Shown in pieces: positions 56,001-63,914 of a stretch of 64,000 bases of DNA. How positions within the stretch are numbered: position 1 is the first letter of the stretch; every line of letters starts with the position of its first letter. This DNA is from Tahibacter soli (GTDB lineage Bacteria > Pseudomonadota > Gammaproteobacteria > Xanthomonadales > Rhodanobacteraceae), in assembly GCF_025717065.2 (NCBI RefSeq), contig NZ_JAOVZO020000018.1, forward strand, positions 310,001 through 374,000, given 5' to 3'. The notes beneath the pieces were generated by a model that worked only from the letters and a program-made list of their open reading frames with translations, ran no database searches and was not told where the DNA came from. Both the position numbers and the translations under genes were made by a program.

Positions 56001-56053
56001 AAAAATGCGGACACTCAAAGTCCTGGAGCGAAAAATGCGAACACTCAAAGTCC
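56000..56053. repeat. Direct repeats of RAYT-associated REP-like unit
   Basis: Two copies (56000-56023 and 56030-56053, period 30) of GAAAAATGCGNACACTCAAA followed by GTCC. A diverged third copy lies at 56491-56512, directly before the transposase gene. An inverted copy is at 55495-55506. Confidence 0.7.
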
Positions 56054-56454
56054 CACGCCGAAATCTCGCCGCGGTGCTGATAGGCGCCCTGCCGATCTTT
56101 CTTTGCACTTGGAAACCGTGCGTGGCGTCATCGCTCGACCAGCCGCCGTGGTACGTGGGGCGATGGCTTCTGGCCGAGGACGAAGACGGTTCCCGTCCGG
56201 GCACCGACCTCACCGAGTTCCGAGCCGACGGTCGCTTTGTCGTCTACGGGCCTGGCTGCACGGAGTCGGTGGTCGCGACCTACCACGTGCACAACGGCGA
56301 CATTTTCGTGTCCGTGGAGATCCCGAACAAAGGGCCGCTGGCGATGGTTTTTCGGCCGAGCGCGGATCATGAGAAGCTCACGTACACCTCGCACCGAACG
56401 CGGAACAACGCCGTCTATCGCCGCGCTCCCGCTTCGATTTGCGACCCTAAATAG
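56035..56454 (+). CDS. Small exported protein, N-terminus built from repeat DNA
   Basis: 139 residues from the ATG at 56035. A signal-like segment (NLAAVLIGALPIFLCTW) precedes a domain with YVGRWLLAEDEDGSRPGTDL, VVYGPGCTESVVATYHVHNG and YTSHRTRNNAVYRRA, which looks like a lipocalin/META-like beta-barrel. The first codons (MRTLKV) come from the REP-like repeat, and the preceding copy gives a second in-frame ATG 30 bp upstream. No family is recognised with confidence. Confidence 0.6.
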   Translation: MRTLKVPRRNLAAVLIGALPIFLCTWKPCVASSLDQPPWYVGRWLLAEDEDGSRPGTDLTEFRADGRFVVYGPGCTESVVATYHVHNGDIFVSVEIPNKGPLAMVFRPSADHEKLTYTSHRTRNNAVYRRAPASICDPK

Positions 56455-56582
56455 AATTCAATGTACCGGCCCGGCATGATGCGGGCCCGCAAAATCCGAG
56501 CACTCAAATCCCAGAAAAATCCGATGAAACTCGGCGACAGCCGCCCGATGCGTGGCCTCCCTGACGACGCCATGCTTCGGGC

Positions 56583-57551
56583 ATGACGATCGCTCGCATG
56601 CACCTCGTTGACGCTCATACGACCGGCACCTATCACGTCGCTTCACGCTGCGTTCGTCGCGCGTGGCTATGCGGACGTGATCCGGTGACGGGCAGCGACT
56701 TCTCGCATCGCAAGCGCTGGATCGAAGAGCGCATCGTTGCCCTTGCAGCGCAATTCGCCGTGGCCATCTATGCGTACGCCGTGATGAGCAATCACGTTCA
56801 TCTGGTCGTACGAACCGATCCCGAAGCCGCGCAACGATGGGATGCGGAAACCGTCCTGCGTCGCTGGTTCGCGGTATCGCCGCGCAAGCACGACACCGGC
56901 GAGACGCTGCGGCAGCGAATCGATGTCAGCATTGGGAATGAAGCGCAAATCGCCGAGTACCGATCGCGGCTCGGCAGCCTCAGCTGGTTCATGCGGGCAC
57001 TGAACGAATCGGTCGCCCGTGCGGCCAACACCGAGGATGGTTGCAAGGGTCGATTCTGGGAGGGTCGATTCCGTTGCCAGGCGCTGCTCGACGATTCCGC
57101 CGTGCTGAGCGCAATGACGTACGTCGATCTGAATCCGCTTCGAGCACGCGTGGTCGACACACCGGAAGCGGCGCAGAACGTGTCGTTCCGGCAGCGGTTC
57201 GATGCGATGAAACACGCGAAGGCGCTCGACCGACCGCTGCAGCCGATCGCGGGCGACGGCCCGTTGTGCGGCGTCAGCGAAGTGGAATACTTGAAACTCG
57301 TCGACGAAACCGGACGCCTGATTCGCGGCGACAAGCCCGGCGCCATCGACCGATCGCTGCCGGGCATCGTTCGGCGGCTGGGTCTTTCGGAAAGCGCGTG
57401 GCTCGGCCAAGTGCAGGGTACGCAAACGCGCTACTGGCGAGTCATCGGGCAAGTCGAATCGTTCATCGACAAGGCCACCGAGCTGCAGCAACGTTGGCTG
57501 CAGGGGCTCGCGTTCGCGAGGCGACTGCGAGCTACGGTGAGCGTCGCGTAG
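56583..57551 (+). CDS. REP-associated tyrosine transposase (Y1, IS200-like)
   Basis: 322 residues of the Y1 HUH family. It has MSNHVHLVV (His71 and His73 as metal ligands) and the catalytic Tyr180 in SAMTYVDLNPLRARV, plus KGRFWEGRFRCQALLDD, typical of RAYTs. These single-copy domesticated enzymes cut and move REP hairpins. REP-like units flank the gene: GCACTCAAATCCC before it and a tandem GCAAAGTCTGGGT after it. The C-terminal 90 residues (VSEVEYLKLVDETGRLIRGD) are the usual extension. Confidence 0.92.
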   Translation: MTIARMHLVDAHTTGTYHVASRCVRRAWLCGRDPVTGSDFSHRKRWIEERIVALAAQFAVAIYAYAVMSNHVHLVVRTDPEAAQRWDAETVLRRWFAVSPRKHDTGETLRQRIDVSIGNEAQIAEYRSRLGSLSWFMRALNESVARAANTEDGCKGRFWEGRFRCQALLDDSAVLSAMTYVDLNPLRARVVDTPEAAQNVSFRQRFDAMKHAKALDRPLQPIAGDGPLCGVSEVEYLKLVDETGRLIRGDKPGAIDRSLPGIVRRLGLSESAWLGQVQGTQTRYWRVIGQVESFIDKATELQQRWLQGLAFARRLRATVSVA

Positions 57552-57855
57552 TTCTTTGCGGGTGTCTGCACAACGTTCGCCCCGTAGGCTATTCGCCGAT
57601 TTCGCTCTGCCACAAAGCTGCGGCACTCGCCGCGGGCAGCGTATCGAAGCGCGCCCGGAAAAGTACCTGCCAAGCCATGCGGTCACGTGGCTTACGCAGG
57701 TTCCGGAACTAATTTGCAAAGTCTGGGTGCAAAGTCTGGGTGTCCAGGATTTCCTTCCGCGGAATCGGACTGGAAGAAACTACGCACCCACGTTTGCGCG
57801 CCTTGAAGCATCGACTCGCTTACGCCGACTCCAAACACGATCGTATCGCTGCAAG
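57552..57855. other. Intergenic region downstream of transposase
   Basis: No credible gene. It contains the 13-bp tandem repeat annotated at 57716-57745 and lies between two convergent genes. A weak compositional change towards lower GC begins here. Confidence 0.45.
57716..57745. repeat. Tandem REP-like unit downstream of transposase
   Basis: GCAAAGTCTGGGT occurs twice in direct tandem (57716-57728, 57729-57741), the second followed by GTCC. Read on the other strand, GGACACCCAGAC resembles the GGACACTCAAAG unit upstream of the transposase, so the gene is bracketed by inverted REP-like units. Confidence 0.6.
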
Positions 57856-58965
57856 CTAGGGCACCTTAGAAGCGTCGCCGTCCAACGAAGACGGCGGCCG
57901 TACGTCGTGCCCAAGTCCGAGCTCGTAAGTTAGATCGTCGATGCTGCCGACGCGCGAAGCAACCGCGCGCGGGGAGCCTTCCGGTACGTCGTCGTCCTCG
58001 GCGGCACCGGTCGATGCAGACGACGGAGGACGCTCTTCGACTTTTGCATACCGCTCTAGAAGGACTCCTCCTCCGATGCGGGTAAAGTCGAGCGCCCGCG
58101 CGATAACCCCTCCCTCAAGTCCCATCCAGTACGAGACCTTTGTATCTAGCGCAACTGCAGCGGTGAGGTCATCGATCAGTATTCCGGTATCCACACATTG
58201 CCGTCGCATGAAATCCAGATCTGCCGCCGAGTAGTAAAGCCGCCGCACGGCCTCGCCGCCCTTCTCTCGCTTGATATAGCGAAGCCCTCTCGCCCGCGAG
58301 AAGTCATCGTGCCGAAATGCGAAAACGCCACCCGGAAGCCACGACGCGTGAACAATCTCGTTGCGCGATTCGTAACATATGACAGCCCGCCGGAAAATAT
58401 TTTCTGAGATTTTCCGTCCATTGGGGTCCAGATCCGCCCGCTCGTTATACAACGTCTTGGCCAGACGAACCAAGTCTCGGGCTGCGAGATCAGCGACTAG
58501 GATATCTTCCACACCCCTGCTCGAAACGCCGCCCTTCCTTAACAACTGTCGAATGAGTTTGACGACGGACGCGCACATCTGTTCAAACGCTGCCAAATAA
58601 CGCCCAAGCGCCTCAAACCAAACCGCCGATTGCGATTCGTAGCGCCCTACTCGACGACCATCGTCAGCTCGTTGTTCCCTATATTTCTGCGCGGGGTTCT
58701 CTGCCAAATATGCATCGAGCTCATCTGCACGAACTATTTTCCAGATCGGTGTTCGAAAGGGAGAAAATATGTGCCCGTCTGGAAATGCTTCCGAGCCGCG
58801 CAGAGGCCTTCCATGCTCATCGCAATGGATCGCACGGAGCATGTTGTACAGTTGTTGAAGCGTCAACGTGCCGATCATTTCCGGAGTACCGGCGGATATT
58901 TCTATTACCGAACCCTCGCACACCGCGTATCGAACACCGTAATTCGCCGACTCGTGCTGGTTCAT
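57856..58965 (-). CDS. HEPN-like domain protein, candidate defence effector
   Basis: 369 residues, cytoplasmic, with AT-richer codon use. Residues 1-95 (TLTLQQLYNMLRAIHCDEHG, SPFRTPIWKIVRADELDAYL) form a separate small domain. Residues 115-215 are helical and end in ICYESRNEIVHASW, containing an Rx4H motif (Arg201, His206) typical of HEPN RNases. The C-terminal 60 residues are acidic and disordered. HEPN domains are common RNA-cutting effectors in abortive-infection systems. It lies 49 bp downstream of the DGAHR-HNH gene on the same strand, so they probably form one operon. The HEPN call rests on motif and helical context only. Confidence 0.6.
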   Translation of the reverse strand: MNQHESANYGVRYAVCEGSVIEISAGTPEMIGTLTLQQLYNMLRAIHCDEHGRPLRGSEAFPDGHIFSPFRTPIWKIVRADELDAYLAENPAQKYREQRADDGRRVGRYESQSAVWFEALGRYLAAFEQMCASVVKLIRQLLRKGGVSSRGVEDILVADLAARDLVRLAKTLYNERADLDPNGRKISENIFRRAVICYESRNEIVHASWLPGGVFAFRHDDFSRARGLRYIKREKGGEAVRRLYYSAADLDFMRRQCVDTGILIDDLTAAVALDTKVSYWMGLEGGVIARALDFTRIGGGVLLERYAKVEERPPSSASTGAAEDDDVPEGSPRAVASRVGSIDDLTYELGLGHDVRPPSSLDGDASKVP

Positions 58966-59014
58966 CGTTACTCACTTTATTGGGCCAAGGAATATACGAG
59001 ACAGCGGGGAGCAC

Positions 59015-60644
59015 TCACGAGCGAGACACTCGTGTCATGTCGGCAGATTGCGCGAGCTTCGCAGCAGCGTCCTTGAAGGTGCTATTGCAGTAGGGGTGAG
59101 CCCATTGCGCATTATCGCCGGCATCCTTTCCCCCATGTTTCAAATCCTTTTTATGGTCCATGGTCGATGTCCGGGCGTTAAGCTTACTTCCACAGATGCC
59201 ACAGGTGAACGAAACGGCTAGCGCGTCTTTAAGGAATTTCCACTGCCGCAAACTCTTCGAGAATCCATTCGCTGATTGAGCAAGCACCGGACTGTACTTG
59301 ACGAGCTTTTGATATTTGTCACTTAGACTGAGTGCTTCAAGCACTTCCGAACCACTACTACCTTGAATGAAGAGATTCAAGACGAACAAAAGGTAGTCCT
59401 TCAGTTGTCGATACCCCTTCGTCATACTGCCGTACTGTGTTGTCAATTGATTAATAAACCCCTTGTTCTCAGTCAGGAAGTCCTCGAATAAATGCCGTAC
59501 GGATGTAAATTCATTCAACAGCCGCTCGTCCTCAAGATGCTTGACCAATACCGTAAAAGCCAAAACCGCCGTCGGCTGATGCCTTCCATTGGATGAGTAG
59601 AAATAGATAGCCGGATGGAGCGCCAGAGATGACGCGTGAGTACCTGTCAGCCGCCTCGCCATTTTGACGGCGTTCCGCATTACCCTGAGCGTATCCGCTT
59701 CGTTTGCGACCGTTACGCTTTCACTGTCCTTTCGTCGGGTCTTGGATGCATCGACAACTGGCAGTCCGTTCGCAATATTGACGAAGTCGAAGATAAGGGG
59801 GAGAGTCTGCGAACCGTATCCCGGCCCAGCCATCGGCAAGTCAGCCGTCCGGATAGGCGCCTCAAGCGGCGGGTTATACAGGGATGCATATATTTCCCTA
59901 CCCAGCGACTCGACTTCTCGCCGACCCTTAATAGAGAATTTGTCCCAGTAGCGATGTCCAGACGCGTTGCGAACAATGGCACGCGCTGCGATAGCGTTTG
60001 GCTCAAAGCGTCCACTGAGAATGCGTAGCTCTGTTGGATCAATTTGTACCGCAGACCGATTTATCGTTAGAAACGCGCGCTCAGCTTTCTTTGAGTCCTG
60101 ACCCGGAATCCAAAGCAAGGGAATCTTGCTATGACCCACTGCGCGCGCCCTAGCCGAATAAGATGGATTTGATCCCGGATTTTTAGATTCGGCGCGAATA
60201 TCTTTCCACGACCCAATAGTTCCATTAATTAGTTCGCGCGTCTTTGCGGCGATCTTTTTGAGCGTCGGGAATGACGTTGTTGTAGAACTTAATTGACTCT
60301 TCGCCGTCACCATAGTCATCACACAACCACGCCATTACCGCACTTAGGCGATGCGCACCGTCGATTACGAAAGTCAAGCGCGCCGGCGATTGCCAGCATA
60401 TCGCGGCCGGAATCAAGTCACCGTCTACGAAGCCAGCGATAAAATCCCTAACTGCCTCGGGCGTCCACGCCGCAGTTTCGCGCTGGAAATCGGGCTTTCG
60501 TAGCGTCGCGCAGAAGCTCTCGCCCTTCGTTAAGTCGGTCCGAGACGCGTCAGCCTTGCCGGCGCTGCCGGCCCAATCGACCCCCTCTACGGCGAGAAAA
60601 TCCTCGCGGGGAATTAGGGCGTCGAGGTTAACCGTGTCAGCCAT
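59015..60644 (-). pseudogene. DGAHR (ParB/DUF262-like) - HNH nuclease gene with homopolymer frameshift
   Basis: The N-terminal frame (from the ATG at 60644, AGGGAG upstream) gives ATLRKPDFQRETAAWTPEAV and VIDGAHRLSAVMAWL (DGAHR at residues 95-99), a ParB/DUF262 or DGQHR-type nucleotide-binding domain. At an A5 run (T5 at 60255-60259) the frame changes. The second frame continues KKIAAKTRELINGTIGSW and ends in an HNH zinc-finger nuclease: FTCGICGSKLNA, TMDHKKDLKHGGKDAGDN, WAHPYCNSTF. Deleting one base restores a single 542-residue protein. It resembles GmrSD-like or DGQHR-associated restriction proteins. The shift may be a real inactivation, phase variation or a sequencing error. Confidence 0.7.
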
Positions 60645-60814
60645 ACCATGCGCTCCCTGGGCGACGTAGCTTTTTTGTACTCCTAGCATAGCCGACCGAT
60701 TGTTGGCGGCGGTATTCCCACGCCAAGAACCAAGTCGCGCGCTACAAAGACGCTACGCTTTCCGCGAGCGCATGCGTAAATCTATGTTTGTAAAGACATA
60801 ACTCTTGGTGGCGA

Positions 60815-60827
60815 TCCAGTCCATCAT
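60815..60827. other. Candidate island attachment site copy (attR)
   Basis: TCCAGTCCATCAT is identical to dusA bases 51889-51901 in the same orientation, with TGG here versus CGG there. On the minus strand it reads PMMDW in one frame, as in dusA. It lies between the DGAHR-HNH operon and symE, where the lower-GC segment ends. Confidence 0.5.
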
Positions 60828-60899
60828 TGGCCAACGAGTGCCAAGCGGTAGCCATGGCGCACCGGAAGCCCCGCAGCGCGAGGCTCCCGGCTAGTAGCT

Positions 60900-61118
60900 C
60901 TACAGTTTGGTCAGGACGACACGCCCCGGCGTGGCGACGATGCCGATCGCGTCGTTCGGGCCGAAACCGGCCTCCGACAGCCAATGCCCCCGCAACCGGA
61001 TGTACGGGACCGCGCGGACGCCGGCGTAACGCTTTGCCTCGAGCGGCGGGTAGTACGCAGTGGAGACGTGCAGACGCTTTCGTATGGGGTTTGCTGCCGT
61101 AAGCTTGCGCTTGATCAT
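60900..61118 (-). CDS. symE: SymE-family toxin
   Basis: 72 residues. TAANPIRKRLHVSTAYYPPL is followed by the SymE core VPYIRLRGHWLSEAGFGPND and the tail GIVATPGRVVLTKL. SymE has an AbrB-like fold and in E. coli is an SOS-induced RNA-cutting or nucleoid-condensing toxin silenced by the antisense RNA SymR. A ribosome-binding site AGGAGTGG precedes the ATG. As in E. coli, it sits beside a probable restriction-type nuclease gene. I could not confirm an antisense RNA on the opposite strand. Confidence 0.85.
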   Translation of the reverse strand: MIKRKLTAANPIRKRLHVSTAYYPPLEAKRYAGVRAVPYIRLRGHWLSEAGFGPNDAIGIVATPGRVVLTKL

Positions 61119-61126
61119 GATCCACT

Positions 61127-61912
61127 CCTAACTAGTGGCTTGTGGTCAGCGAACGGCGTGGTTGGCGCCACGCCGTTCGCGCTCTGCCTTTTGGCGATTG
61201 ATCGCTGTGGGCGACCTTTCAGAGCCCCGCGCGCAGGTCGGTCAAGGATTCGCGCAGCGAACTTGCGTCAGTCCTTGACCGACCGAGCACGGGGCTACAC
61301 TGAGACGACCGCAGCGAGCAGTTGTATTGCGCTCAACGCCGCGCGCTCCTCGCTTCGGCATCGCAACGGCCCGACCGGCGAAAGCAACGCGTCAAACGGT
61401 TCCACCCATTACGGGAAACAGGCGGGTCGAAGTTTTCGCGGTCTCCTGCAGCGCAGCGCGGCCTTTCATGCGCGATGCCCGAAAATCACCCAGCGACGAC
61501 TGATTTCGATCAACCGTCTGGATAATTTTTGCTCACGCGCGAGGGGTGGTTGGAGGCGCGCGGGTGGCGCCTGGGGACGCGCCGGTGACCATCAGCCGCG
61601 CGTGCGTAGAAATCACCGGCGGGCTGCGTGATTTCCGGAGAGCCATGCCCGTCGATCATGGGCGCATGACTGCCGGACATCCGCGCTCGACTGACAGGTG
61701 GCCGACGATGGGTGATTCCTGGTCGGCGATGGGTAGTAATCGGGCATCTTGCGATGCTGGTGCGCTGGTACGGCGGATGACGCTTCGTTGCGCAGGTGAA
61801 ATCGTTGGGCATTCGCTGACGTAGGGGGCAAGCAAGGGTCAGGAGCTCAGATTTACCGGCGTCTTCGACGCATCGTACTTCCGAGCGAAAGAGCTGGATC
61901 CCGGCCTTCGCC
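61127..61912. other. Non-coding region with a large stem-loop
   Basis: No credible gene in about 790 bp; the longest frames are low-complexity and lack domains. It contains the stem-loop at 61223-61296 and short direct repeats of CGATGGGT near 61700-61730. Confidence 0.5.
61223..61296. other. Bipartite 74-nt stem-loop
   Basis: Outer arms AGCCCCG (61223-61229) and CGGGGCT (61290-61296); inner perfect arms GGTCGGTCAAGGA (61236-61248) and TCCTTGACCGACC (61272-61284); 23-nt loop. It could be a structured RNA, a recombination site or a decayed repeat. No T-tract follows, so a terminator is unlikely. Confidence 0.45.
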
Positions 61913-62170
61913 GGGATGACGAGCAAAAGGCGCAAAGCAAAAGCTGGATGACTCGCGGTATCCACCGCTCGCCCTACGGGCCGTTCGCTACGCGAACGTT
62001 CGCTCCGGCGTCCCGCCTGCGTAGTCCAGCGCCTATTGGGATGATGAGCAAAAGGCACAAAGCAAAAGCTGGATGACTCGCGGCATCCGCCGCTCGCCCT
62101 TCGGGCCGTTCGCTACGCGAACGTTCGCTCCGGCGTCCTGCCTGCGCAGTCCAGCTTTCGCTGGGATGAC
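61913..62170. repeat. Tandem 125-bp REP-type repeat
   Basis: Two nearly identical 125-bp units begin with GGGATGACGAGCAAAAGG at 61913 and GGGATGATGAGCAAAAGG at 62038, and a third begins at 62163. Each contains GCTGGATGACTCGCGG, CGCTCGCCCT and the palindromic CGTTCGCTACGCGAACG. The same words occur in the block at 13047-13194, so it is the same repeat family. Confidence 0.85.
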
Positions 62171-62266
62171 GAGCCCCGGGGGTTGGGGCGGCAGACGAGC
62201 GACGAATCAGATCAAGGGGCGTTTAGTTGATGCTTTCACATTCCGCTGCAACGGACACGCCAGCCC

Positions 62267-63442
62267 CTACTGCTCAAACCCATCCGCAAACACCACATCC
62301 CCCACAGTGAACCGATGCTCGTACGTCCGCGATTGGAACGTCGCGCGGAACCGCCACACGCCCGCCGGCGCGCCGGCCGGCAGCGTGTAGGTCCAGTACC
62401 AGTACGATGAGTCGTAGTACGGGTCGCTCGTCGCCTGCGCCATGTCGAAGTTCCAGCTCTGGAACGTCGTGCCGTCGGGCCGCACGATCGCGAAGTTCGT
62501 CACCTGCCCCGCGCGCTGGTCGCGGTAGTACGCCGCGAAGATCACCTGCTGGCCCGGCTGCACCGCGTCGGCGAAGTTCGGCGTTTCGGCCACCGGGTTC
62601 GGGCAGTTCGGGCTCGGGAAGTTCGGTGCCGCCGAGTGCGTGGCCAGTTCGTTGATCGCCGAGTCGTAGTACGCCGGCTGCTGCGCCCATAGCGTCGCGC
62701 CCGCGCGGCACGCGCCCGCATACGGCTCGACGATCTGGTAGTTCGACACCGCCGTGTGATTTTCAAAGTGCAGGTGCGGGCCGGTCGAGAAGCCCGAGCT
62801 GCCGACCTTGCCGAGAAACTCGCCGGCCGTCACCGTCGCGCCGATCGCCTTCGACGTGAGCGATCCGGTTTTCATGTGGCCGTACCACGCGACGCTGCCG
62901 TCGCCGTGCCGCACGTACACCGCGTTCCAGTCGGCCGAGTAGTTGTTCGGGCAGCTGCGGTCGTTGAAGCCGTCCTGCTTGCCGATGATCGTGCCGGGCG
63001 CCGCGGCCACGATGTCGACCATCTGCTGGTCCATCATGCGCCACGAGAACGGCCACAGAAAGAAGTCGATGCCGGCGTGGTTGTAGCCGTCGGACAAGTC
63101 GTACGAGCGCCCGCCGCAGTTGAAATCGAGCACCTGGTTCGGAAAGCCGGTGTTGAGATCGACGAAATTCGAGATGCCGTGATAGCCGAAGCCGCGGTAC
63201 GCCGGCACCGCGCGCAGCGGCCACTGCAGGTTCGCCTGCCGCGGCGCGAGCATCGCCGGCGCGAGCTTGCCCTCGCGCGTGAGTGCTTCGACGTTGCGCG
63301 CGAGTTCCGCGTCGATGCGCGCGCGATGCTCGGCCGTGAGGTCGTCGCCCGGCGCGTGCCGCCACGGACCGCCGCCGTCGGGCGGTGCGGCCGTCGCCGC
63401 TGTCGTCGTTGCCAGAATCAGCAGTGTCGTTGCGATGCGCAT
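62267..63442 (-). CDS. Secreted M23 metallopeptidase
   Basis: 391 residues. Signal peptide (RIATTLLILATTTAATAAPP). M23 (lysostaphin/LasA-like) catalytic domain with zinc ligands in YNHAGIDFFLWPF (HxxxD) and GPHLHFENH (HxH), flanked by VAAAPGTIIGKQDG and GSVAWYGHMKTGSLTS. It probably cuts peptidoglycan cross-bridges or glycine-rich proteins. A beta-rich C-terminal module ends in GDVVFADGFEQ, a conserved tail of many exported proteins in some Lysobacterales. The ATG at 63442 is chosen because it opens the signal peptide. Confidence 0.94.
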   Translation of the reverse strand: MRIATTLLILATTTAATAAPPDGGGPWRHAPGDDLTAEHRARIDAELARNVEALTREGKLAPAMLAPRQANLQWPLRAVPAYRGFGYHGISNFVDLNTGFPNQVLDFNCGGRSYDLSDGYNHAGIDFFLWPFSWRMMDQQMVDIVAAAPGTIIGKQDGFNDRSCPNNYSADWNAVYVRHGDGSVAWYGHMKTGSLTSKAIGATVTAGEFLGKVGSSGFSTGPHLHFENHTAVSNYQIVEPYAGACRAGATLWAQQPAYYDSAINELATHSAAPNFPSPNCPNPVAETPNFADAVQPGQQVIFAAYYRDQRAGQVTNFAIVRPDGTTFQSWNFDMAQATSDPYYDSSYWYWTYTLPAGAPAGVWRFRATFQSRTYEHRFTVGDVVFADGFEQ

Positions 63443-63914
63443 CGGTGGTCTCCCTCGGTCCTTGGGACGCACAGGATAGCGCTGTCGCGAGGCGTCGGCG
63501 CGACGTGTTCGTGCGGTCGCGCTCGCTCGTCGTCGATGGCGAGCGCGGACCTCGCCCGGCGCATCGCCTGTCGCATCGCAACCTGTCGGTTCTGCGCGTT
63601 GACAATTTCACAATGATCTGAAATCGAGCGGCCATGCGGTTCCGGAAGCTGCGGCCGAAAAGGCGCAGCACCCCCGACCATCGTCGATCGCGATATCGCG
63701 GCTCGGGGCGATAGCCGCGATGCTGCATTTGCGCTTTGTAGCCAAGACCGCGAAGTAGCAACCGGAACAAACGGCGAAAGCGGCGCCGTCGCACGCGCAT
63801 GATGCGGCGACGACGGCGACCCGCGCGCGGGCGCGGCCCGTTCCGGACAGCGCGGTCCGTCGCGCCGAACCCTGTCGGCGCGGCCGTTCATCCACCCACG
63901 CAATGGAGACATCC
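63443..63914. other. Intergenic region, no gene seen
   Basis: About 470 bp between the divergent M23 peptidase gene and the last gene. Frames here are short, arginine-rich and without start context. It must hold both promoters; I see no clear hairpin or operator. Confidence 0.5.

Noticed and set aside
60742-61125. 127-codon minus-strand frame over symE
   Set aside because: It overlaps the well-supported SymE frame in another register; only the SymE frame shows a family motif and a ribosome-binding site. Its downstream part covers the dusA-like repeat.
61510-62058. 182-codon minus-strand frame over the REP array
   Set aside because: It translates tandem repeat DNA and low-complexity sequence, with no domain or ribosome-binding site.
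61913-62170. Tandem repeat considered as a CRISPR array
   Set aside because: The 125-bp units are repeated in full, with no short repeat alternating with unique spacers, and no cas genes are present.
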